A DNA stretch of 64,000 nt from Palleronia aestuarii (GTDB lineage: Bacteria > Pseudomonadota > Alphaproteobacteria > Rhodobacterales > Rhodobacteraceae). Position numbers and translations under genes: made by a program. The notes below the pieces were generated by a model, which made no database searches, was not told the DNA's origin, and worked only from the letters and a program-made list of their open reading frames with translations. The stretch lies in contig NZ_QKZL01000003.1 in the NCBI RefSeq assembly GCF_003253995.1, positions 248,001-312,000 of the forward strand. Reading direction: 5' to 3'. This document shows positions 19,810 through 30,370 of this stretch, in pieces (positions within the stretch are counted from its first letter, which is position 1; each line of letters begins with the position of its first letter).

Positions 19810-19864
19810 GGGCCGGAATGATCCGGCCCGCAATCCGACGACTCGGGCCGGAGTGATCCGGCCC
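19810..19864. repeat. Two tandem near-identical hairpins between alaS and typA
   Basis: Two copies of an 8-bp perfect stem with 4-nt loop: GGGCCGGA-ATGA-TCCGGCCC at 19810-19829 and GGGCCGGA-GTGA-TCCGGCCC at 19845-19864, 15 bp apart. They lie 8 bp beyond the typA stop and 133 bp beyond the alaS stop. No T-run follows on either strand, so they may be paired attenuator/terminator hairpins or a small dispersed repeat. Confidence 0.65.
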
Positions 19865-19872
19865 GAAATCCG

Positions 19873-21690
19873 TCAGGCGCTCTTTGCCTGTCGCTTCCGC
19901 TCGTGGGGATCGAGGAACCGCTTCCGGAGCCGGATCGCGTTCGGCGTGACCTCGACCAGCTCGTCGTCGTCGATATAGGCGATCGCCTGCTCGAGCGAGA
20001 GCGTGACCGGCGTGGTGAGCCGCACGGCCTCGTCCGTGCCGGACGCGCGCACGTTTGTCAGCTGCTTGCCCTTGAGCGGGTTCACCTCGAGGTCGTTGTC
20101 CCGGCTGTGTTCGCCGATGATCATGCCGGTATAGACGGCCTCCTGCGCGCCGATGAAGAACTTGCCCCGATCCTCGAGCTTCCAGAGCGCGTAGGCGACG
20201 GAGGTACCGTTCTCCATCGAGATGAGCACGCCCTGCCGCCGACCCGGAATTGTCCCGCGATAGGGTGCCCAGGAATGGAAGACCCGGTTCAGCACACCGG
20301 TGCCGCGCGTGTCGGTCAGGAATTCGCCGTGATAGCCGATGAGCCCGCGCGAGGGGACAAGCGCAACGATCCGCGTCTTGCCGGCGCCCGCGGGTTTCAT
20401 CTCGACCAGTTCGCCTTTCCGGGGACCGGTGATCTTCTCGATCACGGCTCCGGAATATTCGTCGTCGACGTCGATCGTCGCTTCCTCGATCGGCTCGTGT
20501 TGTTGCCCGTCGATGTCGCGCATGAGGACCTGCGGGCGGGAAATCGACAGTTCGAACCCCTCGCGCCGCATGTTCTCGATGAGAACGCCCATCTGCAGTT
20601 CTCCGCGGCCCGCGACCTCGAACGCCTCTCCGCCGGGCGTGTCGGTGACCTTGATCGCCACGTTCGATTCTGCTTCCTTCAGAAGCCGCTCACGGATGAC
20701 GCGCGACTGGACCTTCTTTCCGTCACGGCCCGCGAGCGGGCTGTCGTTGATGCCAAAGGTCACCGTGATGGTCGGCGGGTCGATCGGTTGCGCGGGCAGC
20801 GCCTCGTCGACGGCAAGCGCGCAGATCGTGTCGGCGACGGTCGCCTTCGACATGCCCGCGAGCGAGACGATGTCGCCGGCCTGCGCCTCTTCGATGTCCT
20901 GCTGAGCGAGGCCGCGGAACGCCTGGATCTTGGAAACACGGAACTGCTCGATCTTCTGGCCGATCCGGCTCAGTGCCTGAACCGTCGCGCCGACTTTCAG
21001 CTTTCCCGATTCAACGCGTCCGGTGAGGATGCGCCCCACGAACGCATCGGCGCCGAGGGTCGTCGCAAGCATGCGGAAATCCTCGTCCTGCCGCTTCTGC
21101 TGCTTCGGCGCAGGAACGTGGCGGACGACGAGATTGAAGAGGGCGGAGAGATCCTTTCGCGGCCCGTCGAGTTCTGAATCGCACCAGCCGTTGCGGCCGG
21201 ACGCGTAGAGATGCGGGAAATCGAGCTGGTCGTCATCCGCATCGAGGTTGGCGAAAAGGTCGAAGACCTCGTCGAGCGCACGATCCGGCTCCGCATCGGG
21301 CTTGTCGACCTTGTTCAGGACAACGATGGGCCTCAAGCCGAGCGCCAATGCCTTTGACGTAACGAACTTCGTCTGGGGCATTGGCCCCTCGGCAGCATCG
21401 ACAAGCAGCACGACGCCGTCGACCATCGACAGGATCCGCTCCACCTCGCCGCCGAAATCGGCGTGGCCTGGCGTGTCGACGATGTTGATCCGCGTGCCCT
21501 TCCATTCGACAGACGTGTTCTTGGCGAGGATCGTAATGCCGCGCTCGCGCTCGAGATCGTTGGAATCCATGGCCCGCTCGGCCACGGCCTGGTTCTCGCG
21601 GAACGCACCCGACTGCTTCAGGAGCTCGTCGACGAGGGTGGTCTTGCCATGGTCGACATGGGCAATGATGGCGATGTTACGCAGATCCAT
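19873..21690 (-). CDS. typA: Translational GTPase TypA/BipA
   Basis: A 605-residue ribosome-associated GTPase. G1 is [11 protein letters not shown]2 includes [13 protein letters not shown]3 is [11 protein letters not shown] and G4 [13 protein letters not shown]-like domains follow, with the TypA-specific C-terminal part ([20 protein letters not shown], then [15 protein letters not shown]). BipA assists ribosome assembly and growth under stress or low temperature in characterised bacteria. It is the last gene of a minus-strand run that also holds mscS, 52 bp upstream. Tandem hairpins lie just past its stop. Confidence 0.97.
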   Translation of the reverse strand: MDLRNIAIIAHVDHGKTTLVDELLKQSGAFRENQAVAERAMDSNDLERERGITILAKNTSVEWKGTRINIVDTPGHADFGGEVERILSMVDGVVLLVDAAEGPMPQTKFVTSKALALGLRPIVVLNKVDKPDAEPDRALDEVFDLFANLDADDDQLDFPHLYASGRNGWCDSELDGPRKDLSALFNLVVRHVPAPKQQKRQDEDFRMLATTLGADAFVGRILTGRVESGKLKVGATVQALSRIGQKIEQFRVSKIQAFRGLAQQDIEEAQAGDIVSLAGMSKATVADTICALAVDEALPAQPIDPPTITVTFGINDSPLAGRDGKKVQSRVIRERLLKEAESNVAIKVTDTPGGEAFEVAGRGELQMGVLIENMRREGFELSISRPQVLMRDIDGQQHEPIEEATIDVDDEYSGAVIEKITGPRKGELVEMKPAGAGKTRIVALVPSRGLIGYHGEFLTDTRGTGVLNRVFHSWAPYRGTIPGRRQGVLISMENGTSVAYALWKLEDRGKFFIGAQEAVYTGMIIGEHSRDNDLEVNPLKGKQLTNVRASGTDEAVRLTTPVTLSLEQAIAYIDDDELVEVTPNAIRLRKRFLDPHERKRQAKSA

Positions 21691-21742
21691 GAGAAGCCTT
21701 CGATGACGGGATTGGCCGAGCGCTTACCGTGCATCCGCAGCA

Positions 21743-22666
21743 TTAGCCAGAAGAAAAGCCGTCCTTGTCTTCGTCACGCGGCGCGCGTTGCATCGACAGG
21801 GGCTCCTTGAAGGTGAGAGTCCGGTAGGGGAAGGGGATCTCGATACCGGCATCGTCGAGGGCGCGCTTGACCGCTGCGACCACCTTGTCACGGCTCGCAC
21901 GGATGTCGACGGGGCGGGAACCGGTCCACCAGGTCACCTCGAAATTGATCGAGCTGTCGGCGAATTCCTGGGCGAAAATCTGCACATCGCGGACGTCGTC
22001 CCGCACGGAATCGACATGACGAACCGCCTCCGTGATGACGTCCCGCGCGCGATCCACGTCTTCGCCATAGGCAACGCCACAGATGATCGTCGTCCGTCTG
22101 AAGCTCGTCGACGTCCGGATCGTGACGGGGTTCTTGAAGAACATCGCATTTGGCGCAACGACGAGCTGACCATCTGTCTGCCGCACATGGGTGTCGCGGA
22201 TAGTGATGTCCTCGACCTGTCCGTCGATGCCCTGGCATTCGATGTAATCCTCCACCGAGAAGGGTTCCCGGATCAGGAGGAGGATGCCGGCCATGAAGTT
22301 CTCGAACACGTCCTTGAAGGCAAAGCCGATGGCCACGCCGCCAACTCCGAGCGCGGTGAGCGTCCGGCCCGGCGTGATCGTAGGAAAGGCGATGGTCACG
22401 GCGATCAGGATCCCCACAAGCCAGATGCCCACGGTGAGCAGCATCACGATGACATCCCGCAGCGCCCGCCGCATGTGCGCGCGGCGCAAGGTGCGCGGGA
22501 CCAGCCACTGCACCATCCGCACCACGAAGAGGACGACGACGAGGAAAACGGCGGAAAGGACGACATTGGGCAATGCCTTCCAGAATACGGCGCCGTATCC
22601 GTTCAACTGCTCGCGCAGCGGTTCCGGGAAATAGGCCCAGAGCGAGCCAAAAATCTCACGCATCAT
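21743..22666 (-). CDS. mscS: MscS-family mechanosensitive channel
   Basis: A 307-residue small-conductance mechanosensitive channel. About three membrane helices are followed by the pore helix TALGVGGVAIGFAFKDVFENFMAG, rich in Gly/Ala as in E. coli MscS TM3. The beta domain (DYIECQGIDGQVEDITIRDT, then VVAPNAMFFKNPVT) and C-terminal alpha/beta domain form the cytosolic cage. Such channels release solutes on hypo-osmotic shock. The first ATG of the MM pair is chosen because GGGAGG sits 7 nt before it. It shares a strand with typA downstream and may be co-transcribed with it. Confidence 0.93.
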   Translation of the reverse strand: MMREIFGSLWAYFPEPLREQLNGYGAVFWKALPNVVLSAVFLVVVLFVVRMVQWLVPRTLRRAHMRRALRDVIVMLLTVGIWLVGILIAVTIAFPTITPGRTLTALGVGGVAIGFAFKDVFENFMAGILLLIREPFSVEDYIECQGIDGQVEDITIRDTHVRQTDGQLVVAPNAMFFKNPVTIRTSTSFRRTTIICGVAYGEDVDRARDVITEAVRHVDSVRDDVRDVQIFAQEFADSSINFEVTWWTGSRPVDIRASRDKVVAAVKRALDDAGIEIPFPYRTLTFKEPLSMQRAPRDEDKDGFSSG

Positions 22667-22693
22667 CCATGTTCCTCCCGCCACGGCGGAAAT

Positions 22694-23023
22694 CTAGTGC
22701 GGGGTGGTGTCGGAGAACAGGTGCAGGGTGGCGATCCCCGCGATGATGAGGAGCAGACCTATGATCGCGGCGGTGTCGAGAACTTGGCCGAAGGCGAAGA
22801 AGCCGATCACCGCGATGAAGCAGATACCGAGACCCGACCAGAGCGCATAGACGACGCCCACGGGCATCGAGGCAAGCGCGTGCGACAGAAGATAGAAGGA
22901 GATGGCGTAGGCCAGGACGACCACCAGCGAGGGGAGGGGGCGGGTGAACTGCTGGCTGAGTTGGAGGGCGGACGTGCCGACTGTTTCGGCCAGGACGGCC
23001 AGGACGAGATAGACATAGACCAT
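22694..23023 (-). CDS. SMR-family multidrug efflux protein
   Basis: A 109-residue, four-helix membrane protein of the small multidrug resistance family (EmrE/QacE group). The essential membrane carboxylate is Glu13 in VLAVLAETVGTSAL, corresponding to EmrE Glu14. Helix 3 holds the signature VVYALWSGLG. These proteins exchange protons for quaternary or lipophilic cations as antiparallel dimers. The ATG follows CCGGAGG. It lies downstream of icd on the same strand, separated by a GC-rich hairpin. No paired second SMR gene is present, so a homodimer is expected. Confidence 0.9.
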   Translation of the reverse strand: MVYVYLVLAVLAETVGTSALQLSQQFTRPLPSLVVVLAYAISFYLLSHALASMPVGVVYALWSGLGICFIAVIGFFAFGQVLDTAAIIGLLLIIAGIATLHLFSDTTPH

Positions 23024-23040
23024 CCGAAACCTCCGGGGAG

Positions 23041-23063
23041 GCGGGCGGAGAAGCTCCGCCCGC
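23041..23063 (-). terminator. GC-rich hairpin between icd and the SMR gene
   Basis: GCGGGCGGAG and CTCCGCCCGC form a 10-bp perfect stem with a 3-nt loop, 9 bp past the icd stop. No U-tract follows. It probably protects or partly terminates the icd mRNA ahead of the SMR gene. Confidence 0.5.
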
Positions 23064-23072
23064 GCCGCGATG

Positions 23073-24284
23073 TCAGGCGAGCGCCTTGTCGAGATTGGCG
23101 TCGATCTTGTCGAGGAACCCTTCCGTCGTGAGCCATTCCTGGTCAGGGCCGACGAGAAGGGCCAGATCCTTCGTCATGAAACCGCTCTCGACCGTGTCGA
23201 CCACGACCTTCTCGAGCGTGTCGGCGAAGGTATTGAGCTCCGAATTGTCGTCGAGCGCGGCCCGGTGGCGCAGCCCGCCCGTCCAGGCGAAGATCGAGGC
23301 GATGGAGTTGGTCGACGTCGACTGGCCCTTCTGGTGCTGCCGGAAGTGCCGCGTGACGGTGCCGTGGGCCGCTTCCGCCTCCACAATCTTTCCGTCGGGC
23401 GTCATCAGCCGCGAGGTCATAAGGCCGAGCGAGCCGAAGCCCTGCGCCACGGTGTCGGACTGCACATCCCCGTCGTAGTTCTTACAAGCCCAGACATAGC
23501 CGCCGGACCACTTCATCGACGCGGCCACCATGTCGTCGATGAGGCGGTGCTCGTAGGTCAGGCCCTTCTTCTCGAACGCATCCTTGAACTCGGCGTCGAA
23601 GACCTCCTGGAAGAGGATCATGAAGCGGCCGTCATAGGTCTTCAGGATCGTGTTCTTCGTCGAGAGATACACCGGATAGCCGCGGTTCAGGCCGTAGTTG
23701 AAGGAGGCCCGGGCGAAGTCGCGGATCGAATCGTCGAGGTTGTACATCCCCATGAAGACGCCGGAGGAGGGCGCCTTGAACACCTCTTCCTCGATCTCCG
23801 TGCCGTCCTCGCCCACGAACTTCATCGTGAGCGTGCCGGGCCCGGGGAACTTCATGTCGGTGGCGCGGTACTGATCGCCATAGGCGTGGCGGCCGATGAC
23901 GATGGGTTTCGTCCAGCCCGGAACGAGCCGCGGCACGTTCGAGCAGATGATCGGCTCGCGGAAGACGACCCCGCCCAGGATGTTGCGGATCGTCCCGTTG
24001 GGCGAGCGCCACATCTTCTTCAGGCCGAATTCCTCGACCCGCCCCTCATCGGGCGTGATCGTGGCGCATTTCACGCCTACGCCGATCTCCTTGATTTTCT
24101 CGGCCGCGTCGATTGTGATCTGGTCGTCGGTGCGGTCCCGCTCCTCGATCCCGAGATCGTAGTAGAGAAGATCGATATCGAGATACGGCTCGATCAGTTT
24201 CTTCTTGATGATGTCCCAGATGATCCGCGTCATCTCGTCGCCGTCGAGCTCGACGACGGGGTTCTCGACCTTGATCTTCGACAT
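23073..24284 (-). CDS. icd: NADP-dependent isocitrate dehydrogenase
   Basis: A 403-residue TCA-cycle enzyme that oxidatively decarboxylates isocitrate to 2-oxoglutarate. It belongs to the homodimeric, eukaryote-like class: it starts [21 protein letters not shown], then [37 protein letters not shown] and [15 protein letters not shown], with metal-binding aspartates in [21 protein letters not shown] preference is inferred from class. The start ATG is well defined. It faces divergently from wrbA across about 190 bp. Confidence 0.97.
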   Translation of the reverse strand: MSKIKVENPVVELDGDEMTRIIWDIIKKKLIEPYLDIDLLYYDLGIEERDRTDDQITIDAAEKIKEIGVGVKCATITPDEGRVEEFGLKKMWRSPNGTIRNILGGVVFREPIICSNVPRLVPGWTKPIVIGRHAYGDQYRATDMKFPGPGTLTMKFVGEDGTEIEEEVFKAPSSGVFMGMYNLDDSIRDFARASFNYGLNRGYPVYLSTKNTILKTYDGRFMILFQEVFDAEFKDAFEKKGLTYEHRLIDDMVAASMKWSGGYVWACKNYDGDVQSDTVAQGFGSLGLMTSRLMTPDGKIVEAEAAHGTVTRHFRQHQKGQSTSTNSIASIFAWTGGLRHRAALDDNSELNTFADTLEKVVVDTVESGFMTKDLALLVGPDQEWLTTEGFLDKIDANLDKALA

Positions 24285-24477
24285 GGGGCGGGTCCCTCGT
24301 TGCTTTCAGGTGGTGGCTTGTGCCCGGGTCTAGACCAGTGGCGAACGGGATGGAAGGGTGTACCGATGTATACCGTAACCTCCCGCATTCACGCACAGGA
24401 GCGGTTCACCGGGCCGTGTGGCGCAGCGGAGCGCATGGCACTATCTTTCGCGCATCCACTGAGAGAAGGATCTCAAC

Positions 24478-25071
24478 ATGCCGACGCCGAAGATCGCAGT
24501 CATCTTCTATTCCACCTACGGCACGAACCATGCGGTCGCGAAGGTCGCTGCCGAGGCGGCTGAAGCCGCTGGGGCGGAGGTTCGCCTGCGCCGCGTGAAG
24601 GAAACCGCGCCGCGCGAGGTCGTCGAGGCACAGGATGCCTGGAAGGCGCAGCACGAAACCATGCAGGATATACCGGAGGCGACGCCGGACGACATGGAAT
24701 GGGCCGACGGCTACTTTTTCTCGGCCCCGACGCGCTACGGCGTGGTCTGCAGCCAGATGCGCGCCTTCATCGATACGCTCGGTGGGCTCTGGCAGGAGGG
24801 TAAGCTCGCCAACAAGGGCTTCACCGCGACCACGAGCTCGAACACCAGCCACGGCGGGCAGGAGATGACGCTCCTGTCGCTCTACATCTCTGCGATGCAC
24901 TGGGGCGCGATCCTGGTTCCGCCGGGATATGCGGACCCGATCAAGTTCGAGGATAACGGCAATCCCTACGGCTTCTCGAAGAAGGCCGGTGAGCTCGACG
25001 GGACGGACGAGAAATCGATCTCCTACCAGGCGCGCCGCCTCGTGGAGATGACCGGCAAGATCATCGCCTGA
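24478..25071 (+). CDS. wrbA: WrbA-type NAD(P)H:quinone oxidoreductase
   Basis: A 197-residue flavodoxin-fold protein. The FMN phosphate loop is [12 protein letters not shown] and the second FMN segment is [25 protein letters not shown]. The third is [14 protein letters not shown], and the fourth contains VPPGYADP. WrbA enzymes reduce quinones by two electrons and avoid semiquinone radicals. GAGAAGGA precedes the ATG. A strong stem-loop shared with the convergent hydrolase gene follows the stop. Confidence 0.9.
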   Translation: MPTPKIAVIFYSTYGTNHAVAKVAAEAAEAAGAEVRLRRVKETAPREVVEAQDAWKAQHETMQDIPEATPDDMEWADGYFFSAPTRYGVVCSQMRAFIDTLGGLWQEGKLANKGFTATTSSNTSHGGQEMTLLSLYISAMHWGAILVPPGYADPIKFEDNGNPYGFSKKAGELDGTDEKSISYQARRLVEMTGKIIA

Positions 25072-25081
25072 TCGAAAAGAC

Positions 25082-25108
25082 CCGGCGCCGCTTTCCGGGC
25101 GGCGCCGG
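25082..25108. terminator. Stem-loop between wrbA and the convergent hydrolase gene
   Basis: CCGGCGCCGC and GCGGCGCCGG form a 10-bp perfect stem with a 7-nt loop, starting 10 bp after the wrbA stop and ending 6 bp from the hydrolase stop. It is placed to serve both convergent transcripts, without a long U-tract. Confidence 0.55.
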
Positions 25109-25114
25109 TAAGGC

Positions 25115-25768
25115 CTATCTCGTCGTCTCGCCCATGCGACGCTTCACGTAATCCTGCACGAGGCCGATCATCGGCTCCATGTGGGGATCCTCGAAGAAGT
25201 GTCCTGCCCCCTCGATTTCCTCATGGCTGATTGTGATCCCCTTCTGCTCGTGCAGCTTGCGCACGAGCGCGTGGGTATCCTTCGGCGGCGCGACACGGTC
25301 GGCCGCACCGTTCACGATGAGGCCGGAACTCGGGCAGGGCGCGAGAAAGCTGAAATCGTACATGTTGGCCGGCGGCGAGACGGAGATGAAGCCGGTGATC
25401 TCCGGCCGCCGCATCAGGAGCTGCATCCCGATCCAGGCCCCGAACGAGAAGCCCGCGACCCAGCAATGTTTCGCGTTGTTGTTCATCGATTGCAGGTAAT
25501 CGAGCGCGGAAGCGGCATCGGACAGCTCTCCAATCCCCTGGTCGTACTCGCCCTGAGATCTTCCCACCCCGCGAAAATTGAAGCGCAGGACCGTGAACCC
25601 GAGGTTCCGGAACGCGTAATGCAGATTGTAGACCACGCGATTGTTCATCGTGCCGCCGAATTGCGGATGCGGGTGCAGAATGATCGCGATCGGGGCGTCG
25701 CGGAGCTTCTGGGGATGGTATCGCCCTTCGAGCCGGCCTTCTGGACCGGCGAAAATGACTTCGGGCAT
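25115..25768 (-). CDS. Alpha/beta hydrolase (dienelactone-hydrolase-like)
   Basis: A 217-residue alpha/beta-hydrolase-fold protein. It starts MPEVIFAGPEGRLEGRYHP and has the oxyanion region ILHPHPQFGGTMNNRVV, the conserved FNFRGVGRSQGEYDQGIGE, a nucleophile elbow GFSFGAWIG (Ser), and a late histidine in EGAGHFFEDP. This COG2945-like group is widespread in proteobacteria with unknown substrate. The open frame upstream of this ATG runs into the iscR promoter on the other strand and is not coding. It is divergent from iscR. Confidence 0.82.
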   Translation of the reverse strand: MPEVIFAGPEGRLEGRYHPQKLRDAPIAIILHPHPQFGGTMNNRVVYNLHYAFRNLGFTVLRFNFRGVGRSQGEYDQGIGELSDAASALDYLQSMNNNAKHCWVAGFSFGAWIGMQLLMRRPEITGFISVSPPANMYDFSFLAPCPSSGLIVNGAADRVAPPKDTHALVRKLHEQKGITISHEEIEGAGHFFEDPHMEPMIGLVQDYVKRRMGETTR

Positions 25769-25830
25769 GTACGGCTCCGACTTTTGGGGTGAGGTTCGGC
25801 CGACATCCTTGACGGTATCGGCCAAAAACC

Positions 25831-25845
25831 TTAGAACGTTTCTAA
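25831..25845. promoter_or_regulatory. Iron-Rhodo-box type palindrome before iscR
   Basis: TTAGAA CGT TTCTAA is a perfect 15-bp inverted repeat 90 bp before the iscR start. Comparative genomics described an Iron-Rhodo-box of this TTAGAA/TTCTAA kind upstream of iron and Fe-S genes in Rhodobacterales, and IscR was shown to bind it in R. sphaeroides. It should mediate autoregulation of the suf operon. Confidence 0.8.
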
Positions 25846-25935
25846 AGAGAGGGCCGCGTGCAGCCCGGACTGGATTGCAGGTAATTAACGGGCGCTCTAT
25901 CGTCAACTGCCCGGTTTCGGAGGGAGAGATCGCGG

Positions 25936-26409
25936 ATGAAGCTGAGCACGAAGGGCCGCTACGCCATGGTTGCGCTCTGCGATCTCGCGCTCCACGACGG
26001 GAGGGGCCTCGTCTCGCTTTCCGAACTTTCCAAGCGGCAGAACATCTCGCTCCCCTATCTCGAGCAGCTTTTCGTGAAGCTGCGGCGTGCCCAGCTCGTG
26101 ACATCCGTGCGCGGGCCGGGAGGGGGGTACCGCCTCGCCCGGCCCTCCGCGGAGATCCGCATCTGCGAGATACTGGGTGCGGTCGACGAGACGGTGAGCG
26201 CATTGCATCAGGGCGCCGGCGCTTCGGGGGGGCTTTCGGGAACGAAGGCGCAATCCCTGACGAACCGCCTGTGGGAGAGCATGAGCGCCCATGTCTATGT
26301 CTTCCTGCACCAGACCCGACTTTCGGACGTGGTGGGCAACGAGCTCGCCCCCTGTCCGGCGGTGCCGAACCTATTCGAACTGGTGGACGATCCGGCGGAT
26401 CCCGCATGA
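25936..26409 (+). CDS. iscR: Rrf2-family regulator IscR, cysteine-poor type
   Basis: A 157-residue winged-helix regulator heading the suf operon. The N-terminal signature MKLSTKGRYAMVALCDLAL and the wing VRGPGGGYRLARP are typical of Rrf2/IscR. Classical IscR binds a 2Fe-2S cluster with three clustered cysteines near residues 92-104. Here that segment (HQGAGASGGLSGTKAQ) has none; the only cysteines are 15, 77 and 140. R. sphaeroides IscR is reported to be an atypical Fe-S protein with a reduced cysteine set, so this is probably the same clade form. A palindromic operator lies upstream. Its TGA overlaps the start of the cysteine desulfurase (ATGA). Confidence 0.92.
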   Translation: MKLSTKGRYAMVALCDLALHDGRGLVSLSELSKRQNISLPYLEQLFVKLRRAQLVTSVRGPGGGYRLARPSAEIRICEILGAVDETVSALHQGAGASGGLSGTKAQSLTNRLWESMSAHVYVFLHQTRLSDVVGNELAPCPAVPNLFELVDDPADPA

Positions 26410-27452
26410 GCGGCCGCGTCTATCTCGACCATAACGCTTCCGCACCTTTGCGGGGCGAGGCGCGGGACGCGATGCTCGCGGCGCTCGATCTTGCGGGCAA
26501 CCCTTCGGCCATCCATGCGGAGGGACGCACGGCACGCGCCGTCGTGGAGCACGCCCGGGCCCAGGTGGCAGCGGCGCTCGGGGCGGAGGGGGCCGACATC
26601 GTCTTCACCTCCGGCGCGACGGAGGCCGCGGCGCTGGCGTGCGCCGGTCGAGATCTCGTCTGCGCGCCGGTGGAGCATGCGGCGGTGGGGGCCTGGTGCC
26701 GACCGGAGCTTCCCGTGGCCCGCGACGGATCGATCGCTCCACCTGATCCGTCCCGCGCTGCTCTCCAAGCCGCCAATCCGGAAACCGGTGTGCTTCAGGA
26801 CCTGCCCGTCGGTCTCGCGGTCTCGGACGCGACCCAAGCCTTCGGCAAGGTCGCGTTCGCCTTCGACGCCAGCGGTATCGAGATGATTTTCGTTTCGGCG
26901 CACAAGATCGGCGGGCCGAAAGGCGTAGGCGCACTCGTCCTGCGCCGCGGCCTCGATCTGCGCGCACGTATCCGCGGCGGCGGTCAGGAGATGGGGCGGC
27001 GCTCGGGTACCGAGAACGTGGCGGCGATCGCGGGCTTCGGCGCAGCCGCCGAGGCGGCCGCGCGCGATTTGCGCGCCGGAGCGTGGGACGCAGTGGCGCA
27101 ACGTCGCGACAGGCTCGAACGGGCGTTGGAATCGGAGGCTTCGGGGACTATCTGCATAGCCAGAACGTCACCGCGCCTGCCCAATACGACGATGCTCGCG
27201 ACGCCGGGCTGGAAGGGCGAGACGCAGGTCATGCAGCTGGATCTCGCCGGTTTCGCGATCTCGGCAGGATCCGCCTGCTCGAGCGGCAAGCTCCGCGGGA
27301 GCGGCACGCTCGCCGCGATGGGCCACGACGAGTTGACGGCAGGTTCGGCGATCCGCGTATCGCTTGGCCTGATGACGACGGACGAGGATATTGACCGGTT
27401 CGCCGAATGCTGGCTGAGCCGGAGAAGCAGACACCAGGCCCGCGCCGCCTGA
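26406..27452 (+). CDS. Class I (NifS/IscS-like) cysteine desulfurase
   Basis: A 348-residue PLP enzyme that transfers cysteine sulfur to a scaffold. It starts [12 protein letters not shown]. The PLP lysine is in [16 protein letters not shown] and the catalytic loop AGSACSSGK places the persulfide Cys at about 291. It is shorter than IscS (about 400 residues) and nearer to NifS/short IscS. Together with sufS at the end of the operon, this gives two desulfurases in one suf operon. Its ATG overlaps the iscR stop and sufB follows 13 bp later. Confidence 0.9.
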   Translation: MSGRVYLDHNASAPLRGEARDAMLAALDLAGNPSAIHAEGRTARAVVEHARAQVAAALGAEGADIVFTSGATEAAALACAGRDLVCAPVEHAAVGAWCRPELPVARDGSIAPPDPSRAALQAANPETGVLQDLPVGLAVSDATQAFGKVAFAFDASGIEMIFVSAHKIGGPKGVGALVLRRGLDLRARIRGGGQEMGRRSGTENVAAIAGFGAAAEAAARDLRAGAWDAVAQRRDRLERALESEASGTICIARTSPRLPNTTMLATPGWKGETQVMQLDLAGFAISAGSACSSGKLRGSGTLAAMGHDELTAGSAIRVSLGLMTTDEDIDRFAECWLSRRSRHQARAA

Positions 27453-27465
27453 GAAGGAGACGAAG

Positions 27466-29007
27466 ATGACCGACCAGACGACGTTGCGCGACAAGGCAAA
27501 AGAATCCGTCGACCGTGAGACGGTCGATGCGGTGGCCCAGCTTTCGGGTGCGTACAAGCACGGCTGGAATACCGAGATCGAGATGGATTTCGCGCCGAAG
27601 GGCCTTACCGAGGATATCGTGCGCCTCATCTCCGAGCGCAACGAGGAGCCGGAGTGGATGCTCGAATGGCGGCTCGAGGCGTTTCGCCGCTGGCAGACGC
27701 TGAAGGAGCCTGACTGGTCGATGCTGAAATACGCGCCGGTCGACTACCAGGAGCAGTATTACTACGCCAAGCCCGCCTCGATGAAGGAGAAGCCGAAGAG
27801 CCTCGACGACGTCGATCCGAAGCTTCTCGAGACCTATGCCAAGCTCGGCATTCCGCTCAAGGAGCAGATGGTGCTCGCGGGTGTCGAGGGCGCGGAGGCC
27901 GCGCCGTCGGAGGCCAAGGACAGCGAGCGCAAGGTGGCCGTGGACGCCGTCTTCGACAGTGTAAGCGTCGGGACGACCTTCAAGAAAGAACTCGAGAAAG
28001 CGGGCGTCATCTTCTGCTCGATCTCGGAGGCGATCCGTGAGCACCCGGAGCTCGTGCGCAAGTATCTCGGCTCCGTCGTGCCGGCTTCGGACAATTACTT
28101 CGCCACGCTGAACTCCGCGGTCTTCTCCGACGGCTCCTTCGTCTACATCCCCGAGGGCGTGCGCTGCCCGATGGAGCTCTCGACCTATTTCCGCATCAAT
28201 GCCGAGAATACCGGTCAGTTCGAGCGCACGCTGATCATCTGCGACAAGCAGGCCTATGTCAGCTACCTCGAGGGCTGTACCGCACCGATGCGCGATACCA
28301 ACCAGTTGCACGCTGCGGTGGTGGAGATCGTTGCGCTGGAGGATGCGGAGGTGAAGTATTCCACGGTCCAGAACTGGTATCCGGGCGACGAGAACGGCAA
28401 GGGCGGCATCTACAACTTCGTCACGAAGCGCGCCGATTGCCGAGGCGACCGCTCCAAGGTGAGCTGGACGCAAGTTGAGACGGGCTCCGCGCTGACGTGG
28501 AAGTACCCGTCCTGCATCCTGCGGGGCGACGATAGCCAGGGCGAGTTCTATTCCATCGCCATCACGAACAACTGGCAGCAGGCCGATACCGGCACCAAGA
28601 TGATCCACCTCGGCAAGCGGACGCGAAGCCGGATCGTCTCGAAGGGGATCAGCGCGGGCCATGCGCAGAACACCTATCGCGGCCTTGTCTCCATGCACCC
28701 GAAAGCAAAGGACAGCCGCAACTACACGCAGTGCGACAGCCTTCTCATCGGCTCCACCTGCGGGGCCCATACCGTTCCCTATATCGAGGTGAAGAACAAT
28801 TCCTCGCGGGTGGAACACGAGGCCACGACGTCGAAGGTGGACGAGGACCAGCTCTTCTATTGCCGCCAGCGCGGCATGGACGAGGAGGAGGCGGTGGCGC
28901 TCGTCGTCAACGGCTTCTGCAAGGAGGTGCTTCAAGCCCTGCCGATGGAGTTCGCGATGGAAGCACAGCAACTGGTCGCGATCAGCCTCGAGGGTTCGGT
29001 CGGCTGA
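27466..29007 (+). CDS. sufB: Fe-S cluster scaffold SufB
   Basis: A 513-residue core scaffold protein of the SufBCD complex, on which Fe-S clusters are built. Recognisable blocks include [53 protein letters not shown] and the C-terminal [14 protein letters not shown], with [22 protein letters not shown] just beyond. Several cysteines, including that in EGCTAP, are conserved for sulfur acceptance. The ATG follows GAGAAGGAG. It is followed by two short genes before sufC, an interruption of the usual BCD order. Confidence 0.97.
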   Translation: MTDQTTLRDKAKESVDRETVDAVAQLSGAYKHGWNTEIEMDFAPKGLTEDIVRLISERNEEPEWMLEWRLEAFRRWQTLKEPDWSMLKYAPVDYQEQYYYAKPASMKEKPKSLDDVDPKLLETYAKLGIPLKEQMVLAGVEGAEAAPSEAKDSERKVAVDAVFDSVSVGTTFKKELEKAGVIFCSISEAIREHPELVRKYLGSVVPASDNYFATLNSAVFSDGSFVYIPEGVRCPMELSTYFRINAENTGQFERTLIICDKQAYVSYLEGCTAPMRDTNQLHAAVVEIVALEDAEVKYSTVQNWYPGDENGKGGIYNFVTKRADCRGDRSKVSWTQVETGSALTWKYPSCILRGDDSQGEFYSIAITNNWQQADTGTKMIHLGKRTRSRIVSKGISAGHAQNTYRGLVSMHPKAKDSRNYTQCDSLLIGSTCGAHTVPYIEVKNNSSRVEHEATTSKVDEDQLFYCRQRGMDEEEAVALVVNGFCKEVLQALPMEFAMEAQQLVAISLEGSVG

Positions 29008-29040
29008 TGATGCGCTTGGACGCAAGGCTGGGAGCACAGG

Positions 29041-29244
29041 ATGGGTGAGCTCGACCCGATCCGCGCACCGGAACGGCCGCGCTTCTTCCGGCGGCTCGCG
29101 ATCGGCGTGGCGCTGGCGCTCGGGCTCATCGCGAGCTTGCAATGGTGGCTGCAATCGCCGATGCCGCGGGTCCTGATCGTGATCGCCGTCTCGGCGGCGA
29201 TCGGCTGGATCGCGGGTCGGATGATGTTCAGGGGGAAACGATGA
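29041..29244 (+). CDS. Small membrane protein inside the suf operon, unknown
   Basis: A 67-residue protein I do not recognise. It has a charged N-terminus ([16 protein letters not shown]), two predicted membrane helices (about residues 20-36 and 42-60) and a basic tail GRMMFRGKR. It lies between sufB and ybjQ; its stop overlaps the ybjQ start (ATGA). GGGAG precedes the ATG. Tight coupling on both sides argues that it is translated. A helper role in Fe-S assembly is only a positional guess. Confidence 0.6.
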   Translation: MGELDPIRAPERPRFFRRLAIGVALALGLIASLQWWLQSPMPRVLIVIAVSAAIGWIAGRMMFRGKR

Positions 29245-29591
29245 GTCTCTGGTCGAAATCGAAGTCCGACATGATCGTCACGACGACACCGAGCATCGAA
29301 GGGCGGCCGATCCGCGAATATCGCGGCATCGTCGTCGGCGAGGCGATCCTCGGGGCGAACGTGTTCCGCGATCTCTTCGCGGGCATCACCGATATCCTGG
29401 GCGGACGTTCGGGCGCGTACGAGAAGAGCCTCAACGAGGCACGGGAAACGGCGATCCGGGAAATGGAGGATCGCGCGAGGGATGCCGGGGCCAATGCGGT
29501 CGTCGGCGTCGATCTGGATTACGAGGTCGTCGGCAAGGAGAACGGCATGTTGATGGTGTCCGCATCGGGCACCGCCGTCGTGCTCGGCTGA
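29241..29591 (+). CDS. YbjQ/UPF0145 family protein
   Basis: A 116-residue member of the YbjQ (DUF74) family, sometimes labelled heavy-metal-binding. Signatures include [21 protein letters not shown] near the start, [21 protein letters not shown] in the middle and the C-terminal [17 protein letters not shown]. These proteins form pentameric beta-barrel assemblies by structure, and their role is not proven. Position between sufB and sufC, with ATGA overlap to the preceding gene and 23 bp to sufC, puts it firmly in the suf transcript. Confidence 0.88.
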   Translation: MSLWSKSKSDMIVTTTPSIEGRPIREYRGIVVGEAILGANVFRDLFAGITDILGGRSGAYEKSLNEARETAIREMEDRARDAGANAVVGVDLDYEVVGKENGMLMVSASGTAVVLG

Positions 29592-29614
29592 CCGCAGAAG
29601 GTACAAGAGGAAAT

Positions 29615-30369
<755 letters not shown>

Positions 30370-30370
<1 letters not shown>

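Noticed and set aside
27229-29154. 641-codon minus-strand open frame
   Set aside because: Antisense to sufB, which is a strong, full-length match; the opposite frame has no recognisable motif.
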